From Candidatus Methanoplasma cognatum (GTDB taxonomy: Archaea; Thermoplasmatota; Thermoplasmata; Methanomassiliicoccales; Methanomethylophilaceae): a DNA stretch of 64,000 bases. The position numbers were made by a program, and so were the translations under genes. The stretch lies in the NCBI GenBank assembly GCA_009777615.1, contig WRLM01000001.1, positions 310,001 through 374,000 of the forward strand, in the 5' to 3' direction. The notes under the pieces were generated by a model. That model was not told the origin of the DNA and ran no database searches. It saw only the letters and a program-made list of their open reading frames with translations. Of this stretch, positions 55,455 through 64,000 are shown piece by piece (positions within the stretch are counted from its first letter, which is position 1; each line of letters starts with the position of its first letter).

Positions 55455-58400
55455 ATGACCATTAGGAGCAGAAATAAAACATTGATAGTTGCCATGTCGC
55501 TCATGGTAGTGACATTATCTGCATTTTTGTTAACGGACAACGAGTCGACCGGCGCCAGTTATGACGTGACCGGATATGTCGACGGAACGTTCACATACAG
55601 TCTGGATACGACTGCGAAGGAGGCGATGATCTCAGACTACAGCGGGATCGGGAATACAGTAAGCATTCCAGATTTCATTGTCCCGACCTCCAGCAATCCA
55701 GGCTCTCCTATCTATAACAATACGGCCCAATATCCGGTAACGGTTATAGGAACAAGCGCCTTCGAACAAGAGGTCAATATTACTGTACTCACAATGGGAG
55801 CAAACGTAAAAACGATCCAAGAGAAAGCGTTCAGAGAATGTACGGGGATAGCAACCCTCGACCTGAAAAACGTCGAGGAGGTAGGAGCTCAGGCATTCGT
55901 ACACTGCACGTCCCTCACTCAGCTGAGGGCAGACAATCTTATAAAGATCGGGGACGGCGCCTTTGCGATATTGAATGTCATCAATACTATGCCGTACACG
56001 GGCTCCATTCCGTACATGAACTCGCTTTCGCTCCCGAAAGCGGAGATCATAGGGGCAGCGGCTTTCGGAACCGCTAACACCGGCTCTCTCTACTTCCTCG
56101 CGAGAGATTTCGGCACCGTCAATCTGCCATCCGCAGTATCCATAGGCGACTATGCGTTCTCTCAGGCACAGATAGAGAATTCGCTGAACATAGCGAGCGC
56201 CGAGACGATAGGCTACCGCGCATTCTACTGGGCGCCGCAGGGATACACCGACGTCAATAATTCCGGAAATGCGGTGAGCTATTCGATATCCATACCCGAA
56301 GTGAAAAGCATAGGCTCCGGAGCATTCATGGGAAGAGGAATAACAGGCGTGACATTCCCGTCAAGTACCCTTTATACAATAGACACATACGCGTTCGCCT
56401 TCACCCAGCTGCAGACAGCGGAACTCGGAATGGTGAGCAGCGTCGGGCTGTCCGCTTTTGACGATATAAGGGAACTGGAGTATTTCGCGGTCGATCCCGC
56501 CAACACAAAATATGCATCACTGATATCCAGCAACCCCGCCAATAATGGCGAAAGGGGCGCGCTGTATCAGCTGGACGGCTCCGGCGACCCGTCAATACTT
56601 ATCAAACTGCCGCCGGCGATAAGGCCGCTGCTGTCAGATCACGGCTATAAGTTCACGGTTGCCAACGGAGCGACTGGAATGCTGGGCACAGCATGCAAGT
56701 GGTGTCCGTCCATATCGGTGGACCTTAACGGGATAACAGATATCCCTGCGTCAGCATTCTCTAATTCAGAGGTCCTTCAGGTAACTGCAAGGAATGCAAA
56801 TCATGTGGGCCATTCCGCATTCGCATACTGTACCTCTTTGTCATCATTCGATTTCCTTGACGCGGGGGGTTCGCTGCTGATAGAAGAAAATGCTTTCCTG
56901 GGGACATCCCTTGAGGTGATAGATCTCCCGAAGGATACCACGATAGGTAACAAGGCATTCTCGGCGCTGGTCCCGCGTGACATAACACTCAGCATATGGG
57001 GAGACACTGTCATCACGGACGGCAGTCTTAACGGTTCGTTCCTCGGCACATATCTGGCCACTCTCAGGGTATCTTCGGACGCCGCATTCCCTGCGACCGT
57101 TACGGGCGCAGAGAACATATATGATAACTGGAACGTCTCGGGATGCTCATATGGCGGATCGAACAGCATCGGGCTGCTCATAGTTGATAATACCGGAGAT
57201 GTTGATATCTCCGAACTCAAACCGAACGGAACATATAACCTGCAGATAATCAGCTTCGCCGACTTCTCGCCCGCTTCTTTAGGGGTCCTTCAGTTCGTAG
57301 AATTCAAAGACAGTTTCGGAGCGAACCCCGCATATCACCGCATGTCCGCCAAAGGAGGCGTATACTCTTCGGAGTCCCATCCGGGTCCCGGGCCTATAAT
57401 GCTTGATCTTGCCGGCACGACCCCCAGCGGAAAGAGCTGCGCGGCAGGAGACGGCATGACATGGGAGCTTATCCACGAATATTATCTGATCAATTTCTAT
57501 TCATTCCCGACCGACACCATCGGCGGCAACGGCATTCCCGTCGGAGATGATCCCGACTATACCAACGCCTTCATCGACAGCGAGGACATGAGTGCAGGCG
57601 CCCGGGATTATATCGATACAAAGATGTATCTTTCAGGGCAGGAACTGAGGTCCCTGCTGTATGTTACATTTGTCAGATATCATTTGGAAGGATGGTATAC
57701 GGCAGACGATCCGAATCATGCTCTGGCGACCATGCTGACGAACAACAAGGTCATGGCGAGCAACGGATTCGCTGTGGCCGGCCCGCAGAATATACCGGAA
57801 AGCTGGATCTACCGCGACCCTGTCACAGATCAGGGCATACTCAACCTCTATGCGGTATTCGGAGGAAAAGAATACAGGATCGAGGTGGAGGTCAGACAGA
57901 CGGGAGGCCAGCAGACATCCGGCAGTTTCGGCTCTAACCCCGACGGTACGGGCGGAACGATAAATCTCGTCCTGGATACGCCGCCGATGGGCTACTTCGG
58001 ATTCGGCACGACCACGTCAAATGCAAGCGGTTACGGAGATTACCCATACGGTACCCAGATAACCCTTCAGGCGATCCCTCAGCCGGGATATGCCTTCGTA
58101 GGTTGGGCACTCATCGATATCGGGGAGGAACAGGTAGTATTTGACGCAAGGAACGACAGAAGCTATGTCAACAGCATGAGCGGCACCGCCACATGGAGCT
58201 TCACCATACCTTCGGCGCAATTCAAATTCGTGGCATATTTCGCAAAGGTCACGAATGTTGTTTTCGATTTCAATGACGGCAGGCCGACCGCCAACGCTAA
58301 CTTCGTCGTCGGCGACAGGCTCACCGAAACAAATAACGCCTACGGCAGTCACAATTACGGCGTCTCGCTTAACAACTGGCTCGTCGGCATCCCCACAGCG

Positions 58401-61400
58401 AATCTCAACACGGCCGGTAACGGAACCCCGTACTATCCGGGCGTCCCCGTCAATGCAATTGACTCGGGGCTGGCATTCGGCGGATGGTACAGCGGCACAA
58501 CGGAATATAATCAGATACCCTCTGCCCCCAACCCCCTGAACATCAGGGCGAAATGGCTGGCGACGATAGACTTCTATACCAACGACGGCACGAACGGCAA
58601 TTCGACACTGACCGGGACCGGACTGGTCCTTAACTCGCCCGGCGTCTACTCATATCTGCACGATGTGGGTGTGTTCGCCTCAGGCAGCTACAGCGGAGTA
58701 TTCAGTTACGGCGCAAGCTATTCGCCCGCGATACCGGACATAAGCTTCAACGGATGGTATGTCTTGGCCAGCACAGGCACCGGCTTCGGCGACATCGTGG
58801 CGGACGGATCGGGAAACAGCGGTACACCGTACCAGAACCTGTATCCGACCCTTAAGAGGCTTGAACCCGGAACGGTTGTGGGAAGCAACATATCCCTGAT
58901 CGCTCTGTACTCCGCGGATGTGGAAATTTACTTCAACGGCGGCGTTGACAGCACAAGCGTCATAGACACAACAATACCCTATACGGTCGCCGTCCCCGTA
59001 TCCAAGCCGACATATTTCGACGACGCCTTGTTCAGTACGTTACATGGTAAGATGCCGGCAGTGAACAGCTCGACCGGCGACATAACCAAGGATGATGTAA
59101 AAGGCGCCGGCATGGCATTCGTAGGCTGGTTCGTGACCGCCGACGGCAGCACAATGCCGGTCGCGTCAGATGCCACGTTCATAACATCTCCATCGGCGAC
59201 AGCGGTCGTAAAGAATGTTAAGCTGATTGCCGGATGGGGACTGACCGTGTCTTTCGACGACGGAGGACAGACAGGGATACTGAAGGGGGCGGTCCCGTGG
59301 GTCCCGGCCTCCGATGAGTTCTATGTTCTGGAGGGGACGGCATTCAGCATGGCTGACATGCCGGGAATAACCTCCGGCGGGAACTCCCCCACCGCCTGGT
59401 ACGATGCGAGCACCACTCCGTATACGTGGTTCGATTCCAGCGTCGAGTATACATACAGCGTGACGCTTATCCCAGCTTTCGGGAGCATCTTCGCTTTCAA
59501 CATGATGGGAGGCACCCCCGCATTAGGATATGTGTCATATATGTCGTCCGATACATTCGGCGATGTGCTTCAAAGGTTCATTGACAGCCTGTATGACAAC
59601 TCAAGCAGCAGCTATGTAGACCTGTCTAAGGCCGGATTGTATTACATGACGGACGGCGGCAGCTACGGACTCGGCCCGGGCATGCCGGATGCGGCATGGT
59701 ACAAAGGCGACAGCGGCTCTGCGCCTGACTACATCAACGGTACTCCGGTGAAATGGAACCTGAGCGACAGCATCAATCCGGCCAACAATACTGCGTATAT
59801 CAGATGGCTGGCGGATGTGAGTTTCGACAGGAATGTCGATGTAGCGGACGTAGACGCAGGTACGACTGCAATTCCCGCTAAGATATCGGGCGTTGATGAG
59901 AACACCCCCTACACAATGATAGATCCCTTCGATGTGCTGCAATACAATACCGATAAAGACAGAACGTTCAAAGGATGGTACAACGGAACCTCGATGTACG
60001 CGGACCAGAACGGGGACGCTGTCACCGGACTGCTTGTAACAGGCAGCGTGACGCTTACCGCAAGGTGGGTCATTGAGGTCAAATACTACTATACCGGATT
60101 GCTTGCAACGGTTCCGGCAGGAGCGACGCTAAGCAGCGATGCGGACGGCAACTATGTCATAGTCGAAGTAGGAGCAACCGGCAGCGTCGCCGCCCCCACC
60201 CTGACCAAGACAGGGTTCACCGCCAATAACATCCTGTGGTACGAGGGCGGATGGACCGCCTCAGCCCCGGTATATCTGGACGGAGCCTTGCCTTCGACCC
60301 CGATCGGGAATTTCGACCCCCGTTTTGATATGGTATTCAAGAACAAAACGGTCTACGGCATATGGTATGCTAAGGTCGAGTTCGTCACAGACCCGTTGAT
60401 CGGCGGCGGATTCTTCTCTTCGGTCAAGTATATGATGGAAGGGCTGGACCTTTCGGACCTCCTTGACGAGCTGAGATTATCCGATCCCAACGAAGACCTT
60501 GACCCCTTCAGAGGAGACCCTATGAGGACAGACTGGGTGTTCGTAGGTTGGTTCCACAGAACTTATATCTCTGTGCCGCTGGGCTATAATGACGTTGGGC
60601 AGCAGTATTACAGGACAAGCTTCAACTACGGCTCGCCCTCTAATCCCCCCTCGGCACCAAGCACATCGATCATGGGGGATGTGGTACTGTACAGCGAGCA
60701 TGTGGTCGAGGTGAAATTCGAAGCCGGATACGATCCGAGCGCCCCCATTGATACGAGATGGCTGCGCGTCAACATGCCCATCCCCGGCTCCGGCCACAGA
60801 TTCACGCCTATGCCGGTCAGACCCGGCGCGACATTCGTCGGATGGATAGACATGTCAGCGGGCAAGTTATATTCCGACTTTAAGACCGACCAGCCCAACA
60901 GCGAGTTGGTGTTGCACGCAATGACCCTTACCGCCGGATGGCTCGTGGAGGTCCGCTTCTATGACCCGAACCAATACCTGGCCGACGGTCTGGTGCTGAG
61001 CTTACACGGGAACATAGTTATGAACGACGGACCGGACGGAATACCAGGCACAGCGGATGACTATCTGGAGATGCCCGCAGGCACTAGGATCAGGGAGTTC
61101 ATCGCAGTAGATCCTTCCCAGCCGGGAAAGACCTTCGTTTCGTGGTTCGTCGAACAGGGAACGCCGGACGGAATTTATTCGAGCGGAGATGTGTCGTTAG
61201 GGATCAATGACATGATACTCACAGACACAATATTGACCGCCGGATACGGGTTTGAGTTATCTTTTGATACCAAAGGCGGCACTCCTTCATCCATCCCTAA
61301 CATGATGGTCATCGAAGGGCAGAGCGTGGACCTTCCCGAAAAGCCGGCCAAAGGCAGGCTTACTTTCGGCGGTTGGGACGACGGTTCAGCCTTATTCAAT

Positions 61401-63053
61401 GCAGAGGACACCGTGACGCCTGCCGGCAACACCGTATACACCGCGAAGTGGATGGTAACGGTCATCATATACGACGGCGTTTCGATGACCCCCGTCACTA
61501 CTGTGGAATGGGATGAGGACGCCGGCCCGCCGGCGGTCAGCCCGACGCCCACCGTAAGCCCGGATTACGACAACAAGGTCATTTCCCTGACACTGAGCAC
61601 CGCTTCCGGCAACGTAACGGTAGAAAAGTTCATCGACAGATATGATCCGTCAGTCCTGGGTTGGGTGCAGTACTATTCCGTACTGAGCGGATGGATAGAT
61701 CCGTTCACAGGCACAACATGGGGCCCGGATATGGCGGGGCTGTTCAGCAGCGCCTCCGATTCGACGGCCGTGTTCGCTAACTGGCAGGAGAGAGTGAGGA
61801 TAGATGACGGTAACGGTTCGTCATGGACAGGATATCTTGACACCGGAACATACCTCTTGTCCTCGCTGACCCTTTCAGGACTCACGGCGAACGGATGGGC
61901 GGAGATGTTCAACCCGACGTCCCCCGTGAATCCCGACACGTACAGGATACGCGACAGCACGGATTTCGTTGCTATCACGTACATAACCCTGACACTCAAC
62001 GCGAACGGCGGAACACCGCAGCAGCAGGTGATCCCCAACATAGCGGCGGGAACGATGCTGGGCGCGGTCCCGGCAACGGAGCCTACCCGCAGCGGTATGT
62101 TCTTTGCAGGATGGTATGACGGCAGCACGAAATATTCCTTCACGAATAAGCTGTACCAAGACACCACGCTGACGGCAATGTGGCAGTCCACTCCGCCGGA
62201 GGTGTATGTGATATTCGCTACCGCTTACAGCAATGCTTTCATATCCCCTCAGGGCATGATCAGAGTAATGGCCGGAGACAGTGTCACGTTCGACTTCTAT
62301 GCTTCGGTAGGGAACAATCCTAAAGTGCTGATAGACGGCAGAGAGGTCAATGTGACGTCGCCCTACACATTCGCCAATGTGAGGGGCAACCACAGTATCG
62401 AGATCTCGGCGGACGGGACATTGAGGGACATTACGGGCTTACTTACCGTTAACGTCAACGGCCACGGCGACGTGCTCTACAGCACGGACGGCGGGATCCA
62501 TTTTGCGTTCTACGACTCGCCTCTTCCGCTGTTCAGCGGCGCGGAGTATGTCCTGAAGGCTGTGCCGGGTCAGTCCAGTCAGTTCGTTAACTGGAGCGGG
62601 GACGCTTCGGGAAGCGATCCGCAGATAACGATCGTCTCGGACGGAACGTCTGACCTGTATGTCAACGCGAACTTTGAGAACCAGTCGGGAATCGGTTCGG
62701 GTTTCTTCGGGACTCACAGCGGCGGCGGGCTTTCCATAGCCAACCTCATATGCATGATACTGGCAGTCGCGATAGGCATTGTCGCGCTTACCGTTGCGAA
62801 TAACAGGAACTATGAAGGGACCGGGACTGGCAAAGGACTCAGGCTGGGCGCCGTGATTATAGCCCTGATATCGGTGGCCCTCTTCTTCCTGACCCAGGGA
62901 TTCAACGGAACATTTGTTCCGACGGATGAGTGGACCATTGTCATGGCGATACTTACCCTCGTGACGGCGGCGCTGGCGCTGATCAGCTTAAGATATGATT
63001 ACGCAAAAGAGGAGGATGCCGGAAGCGGCAGTTCCAAAGGAATGGCCGAATGA
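55455..63053 (+). CDS. Giant surface protein: BspA-type leucine-rich repeats, InlB B-repeats, C-terminal membrane segments
   Basis: A 2532-residue exported protein. Residues ~8-35 are a signal peptide (LIVAMSLMVVTLSAFLL). Residues ~60-570 carry BspA-like leucine-rich repeats (AFEQEVNITVLTMGANVKTI, AFRECTGIATLDLKNV). From ~760 to ~2250 come many Listeria-Bacteroides (InlB B) repeats, each with a GW core (LEGWYTADDP, FGGWYSGTTEY, FVGWFVTADG, FKGWYNGTSMY, FAGWYDGSTKY). Residues ~2250-2420 match the surface protein at 1291-2199. The end has three hydrophobic spans (LSIANLICMILAVAIGIVAL, LGAVIIALISVALFFL, IVMAILTLVTAALALISL). Such proteins are thought to mediate adhesion in gut archaea. ATG 55455 follows GAGGGG with very short spacing; ATG 55494 is an alternative. 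Confidence 0.9.
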   Translation: MTIRSRNKTLIVAMSLMVVTLSAFLLTDNESTGASYDVTGYVDGTFTYSLDTTAKEAMISDYSGIGNTVSIPDFIVPTSSNPGSPIYNNTAQYPVTVIGTSAFEQEVNITVLTMGANVKTIQEKAFRECTGIATLDLKNVEEVGAQAFVHCTSLTQLRADNLIKIGDGAFAILNVINTMPYTGSIPYMNSLSLPKAEIIGAAAFGTANTGSLYFLARDFGTVNLPSAVSIGDYAFSQAQIENSLNIASAETIGYRAFYWAPQGYTDVNNSGNAVSYSISIPEVKSIGSGAFMGRGITGVTFPSSTLYTIDTYAFAFTQLQTAELGMVSSVGLSAFDDIRELEYFAVDPANTKYASLISSNPANNGERGALYQLDGSGDPSILIKLPPAIRPLLSDHGYKFTVANGATGMLGTACKWCPSISVDLNGITDIPASAFSNSEVLQVTARNANHVGHSAFAYCTSLSSFDFLDAGGSLLIEENAFLGTSLEVIDLPKDTTIGNKAFSALVPRDITLSIWGDTVITDGSLNGSFLGTYLATLRVSSDAAFPATVTGAENIYDNWNVSGCSYGGSNSIGLLIVDNTGDVDISELKPNGTYNLQIISFADFSPASLGVLQFVEFKDSFGANPAYHRMSAKGGVYSSESHPGPGPIMLDLAGTTPSGKSCAAGDGMTWELIHEYYLINFYSFPTDTIGGNGIPVGDDPDYTNAFIDSEDMSAGARDYIDTKMYLSGQELRSLLYVTFVRYHLEGWYTADDPNHALATMLTNNKVMASNGFAVAGPQNIPESWIYRDPVTDQGILNLYAVFGGKEYRIEVEVRQTGGQQTSGSFGSNPDGTGGTINLVLDTPPMGYFGFGTTTSNASGYGDYPYGTQITLQAIPQPGYAFVGWALIDIGEEQVVFDARNDRSYVNSMSGTATWSFTIPSAQFKFVAYFAKVTNVVFDFNDGRPTANANFVVGDRLTETNNAYGSHNYGVSLNNWLVGIPTANLNTAGNGTPYYPGVPVNAIDSGLAFGGWYSGTTEYNQIPSAPNPLNIRAKWLATIDFYTNDGTNGNSTLTGTGLVLNSPGVYSYLHDVGVFASGSYSGVFSYGASYSPAIPDISFNGWYVLASTGTGFGDIVADGSGNSGTPYQNLYPTLKRLEPGTVVGSNISLIALYSADVEIYFNGGVDSTSVIDTTIPYTVAVPVSKPTYFDDALFSTLHGKMPAVNSSTGDITKDDVKGAGMAFVGWFVTADGSTMPVASDATFITSPSATAVVKNVKLIAGWGLTVSFDDGGQTGILKGAVPWVPASDEFYVLEGTAFSMADMPGITSGGNSPTAWYDASTTPYTWFDSSVEYTYSVTLIPAFGSIFAFNMMGGTPALGYVSYMSSDTFGDVLQRFIDSLYDNSSSSYVDLSKAGLYYMTDGGSYGLGPGMPDAAWYKGDSGSAPDYINGTPVKWNLSDSINPANNTAYIRWLADVSFDRNVDVADVDAGTTAIPAKISGVDENTPYTMIDPFDVLQYNTDKDRTFKGWYNGTSMYADQNGDAVTGLLVTGSVTLTARWVIEVKYYYTGLLATVPAGATLSSDADGNYVIVEVGATGSVAAPTLTKTGFTANNILWYEGGWTASAPVYLDGALPSTPIGNFDPRFDMVFKNKTVYGIWYAKVEFVTDPLIGGGFFSSVKYMMEGLDLSDLLDELRLSDPNEDLDPFRGDPMRTDWVFVGWFHRTYISVPLGYNDVGQQYYRTSFNYGSPSNPPSAPSTSIMGDVVLYSEHVVEVKFEAGYDPSAPIDTRWLRVNMPIPGSGHRFTPMPVRPGATFVGWIDMSAGKLYSDFKTDQPNSELVLHAMTLTAGWLVEVRFYDPNQYLADGLVLSLHGNIVMNDGPDGIPGTADDYLEMPAGTRIREFIAVDPSQPGKTFVSWFVEQGTPDGIYSSGDVSLGINDMILTDTILTAGYGFELSFDTKGGTPSSIPNMMVIEGQSVDLPEKPAKGRLTFGGWDDGSALFNAEDTVTPAGNTVYTAKWMVTVIIYDGVSMTPVTTVEWDEDAGPPAVSPTPTVSPDYDNKVISLTLSTASGNVTVEKFIDRYDPSVLGWVQYYSVLSGWIDPFTGTTWGPDMAGLFSSASDSTAVFANWQERVRIDDGNGSSWTGYLDTGTYLLSSLTLSGLTANGWAEMFNPTSPVNPDTYRIRDSTDFVAITYITLTLNANGGTPQQQVIPNIAAGTMLGAVPATEPTRSGMFFAGWYDGSTKYSFTNKLYQDTTLTAMWQSTPPEVYVIFATAYSNAFISPQGMIRVMAGDSVTFDFYASVGNNPKVLIDGREVNVTSPYTFANVRGNHSIEISADGTLRDITGLLTVNVNGHGDVLYSTDGGIHFAFYDSPLPLFSGAEYVLKAVPGQSSQFVNWSGDASGSDPQITIVSDGTSDLYVNANFENQSGIGSGFFGTHSGGGLSIANLICMILAVAIGIVALTVANNRNYEGTGTGKGLRLGAVIIALISVALFFLTQGFNGTFVPTDEWTIVMAILTLVTAALALISLRYDYAKEEDAGSGSSKGMAE

Positions 63054-63060
63054 TGAAACA

Positions 63061-63085
63061 GGGGGCGCCGCCCCCAATTTTTTTT
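63061..63085 (+). terminator. GC hairpin plus T-tract after the giant surface gene
   Basis: GGGGGCGCCGCCCCC forms a tight hairpin (stem GGGGGC/GCCCCC) followed after two bases by eight Ts. This is a textbook hairpin-T terminator 8 bases after the surface-protein stop codon. Confidence 0.8.
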
Positions 63086-63124
63086 AATTATCCGGAGTTT
63101 GACACTTACGCCTGACTGATTTCT

Positions 63125-63457
63125 TCAGATCTCCATGGAGTTCGCGACCAGCGCGACCGCCTCCTTGGAAACGCTGTCCCCCTGATCGTGTTTCAGGGAG
63201 TCCAGGAATACGTCCAGCCCCATGGATGCGAACACTGAATCCACCAGGATCTTGTTGCCCATCCTCATCGTGGTGTTGTCGTTCGGCTTCGGTATCTTTG
63301 CTCTTATATTCTCGATTAAGGGAATGAACCCTATGTGAAAAACGGCCTTTCGGCCTGTTTTTTGTTTAGCGACAAAACTTATCGAAAGGCCGCCCTTATT
63401 CTTTTGCCCAGACATCCTGAGCCTTCGTAAAGAACACAGCACCCGCTGTCTGCTCAA
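63125..63457 (-). pseudogene. Truncated transposase-like N-terminal fragment (IS1634-like)
   Basis: A 110-residue frame; the meaningful part starts at MSGQKNKGGLSISFVAKQKT. The text HIGFIPLIENIRAKIPKPND, KILVDSVFASMGLDVFLDSL and GDSVSKEAVALVANSMEI resembles the N-terminal region of IS1634/DUF4277-type transposases, which in intact elements continues for several hundred residues into a DDE domain. Here it stops at once, with no inverted repeats recognised, so it is probably a remnant. An independent small protein is possible. Confidence 0.4.
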
Positions 63458-63635
63458 GAACTGTATGTGTCAAACTCCAGATTTAATCTAAGAACACCAT
63501 GATGCGTGCGCCTGTGCTGAATGCGGTGTTCGTGAAAGGGTATGCCGAAATGCGCGGCCGTCAGTTAACGATCGCCTTTATGCTGCCTCTGAGGCTGTCT
63601 GTATCTATCTCTATTTCTGACTCGATGGGCATACT

Positions 63636-64000
63636 TCACTGCAAATGGAGGGTTTCTATTTCCTCATCTGAAAGAGGATCGCCTAAGATGACATGGGGCC
63701 TCCCGTTATCATTGATGACAGTGCAGTTCATCCCGTAAACGCATCTTATGTTATCTTCAGTGATCACATCTTCAGGCCGCCCCATGCTGTATATGATGCC
63801 TGGATCAGACATCATTATGACTCTGTCTGCATATCTTGAAGCAATGTTCAGATCGTGGCTGATCATTATCACAATCATCTCTTTCTCTTGGGCTAATGCG
63901 TGGAGAAGATTTATTACTTGCACTTGGTGCCTGATGTCCAGGTTCGCGGTCGGTTCGTCCAATATGAATATCCTTGGCTGCTGCGCCAATCCTCTCGCGA
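63636..64000 (-). CDS. ABC transporter ATP-binding protein, C-terminal part (iron-siderophore/cobalamin type)
   Basis: The gene continues past the window edge; reading in from 64000 gives ARGLAQQPRIFILDEPTANLD, the end of the ABC signature followed by Walker B, then the H-loop VIMISHDLNIASRYADRVIMM. This pattern (ARxLAQxP, DEPTxxLD) belongs to the FecE/BtuD/HmuV group that energises import of iron complexes, haem or B12. About 120 C-terminal residues are visible; the Walker A and the permease genes lie outside. The substrate cannot be told. Confidence 0.88.
   Translation of the reverse strand, partial: ARGLAQQPRIFILDEPTANLDIRHQVQVINLLHALAQEKEMIVIMISHDLNIASRYADRVIMMSDPGIIYSMGRPEDVITEDNIRCVYGMNCTVINDNGRPHVILGDPLSDEEIETLHLQ

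Overview
The window reads as a piece of a methanogen chromosome from the Thermoplasmata, most likely a gut-type Methanomassiliicoccales (Methanomethylophilaceae) archaeon. Support: an archaeal EF-1alpha/S10 gene pair, the archaeal shikimate route that starts from 2-amino-3,7-dideoxy-D-threo-hept-6-ulosonate synthase, an archaeal GHMP-type shikimate kinase, TATA-box promoters, a stand-alone 23S rRNA gene with its own promoter (as known for Thermoplasma), giant InlB-B-repeat surface proteins, and a Cas12a that from memory closely resembles the Candidatus Methanoplasma/Methanomethylophilus enzyme. The species assignment is inference.

Layout. 1-0.8 kb: end of EF-1alpha and rpsJ. 0.8-1.0 kb: a candidate structured RNA. 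1.3-4.7 kb: an anchored surface protein, a ThiE-like barrel and ilvD. 4.7-11.3 kb (minus strand): a seven-gene aromatic amino-acid operon whose junctions are all 4-nt stop/start overlaps. 11.3-31 kb: a visibly AT-richer defence island with a Mrr-like nuclease, a short-form type II CBASS operon (CD-NTase, E2-like protein with SEC-C tail, HNH-SAVED effector Cap5), a UvrD-like helicase, a tRNA-Ala gene, a CARF-wHTH regulator, and a type V-A CRISPR locus (cas12a-cas4-cas1-cas2) followed by an array of 72 repeats. 31-36.4 kb (minus): a short alanyl-tRNA synthetase, NifB, and a SUFU/TPR-like protein. 36.9-51.2 kb: a nine-gene operon of proteins I cannot assign to a known system, with PASTA modules, small paralogous beta-rich proteins, a TPR protein and three paralogs with a zinc-phospholipase-C-like core. 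51.3 kb: a UPF0216 protein. 51.7-55.0 kb: 23S rRNA. 55.5-63.1 kb: a 2532-residue surface protein. 63.1-64 kb: a transposase remnant and a partial ABC ATPase.

The most striking observation is at 19596-19679 on the minus strand. A solitary degenerate Cas12a repeat keeps the whole crRNA handle hairpin. Its spacer-like sequence matches the neighbouring tRNA-Ala gene at 11 of 11 seed positions and 16 of the first 19, and the tRNA match is preceded by TTTG, a Cas12a-type PAM. The element lies just past the stop codon of the CARF regulator gene and ends in a T-tract. It looks like a natural guide (CreA/CreR-like, or analogous to the homing guides of type V-K transposons) pointing an active Cas12a at a host tRNA gene with partial complementarity. 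CBASS, the CARF regulator and Cas12a are adjacent, so second-messenger signalling and CRISPR expression could be linked; this is inference.

The second candidate for something new is the nine-gene operon at 36.9-51.2 kb.
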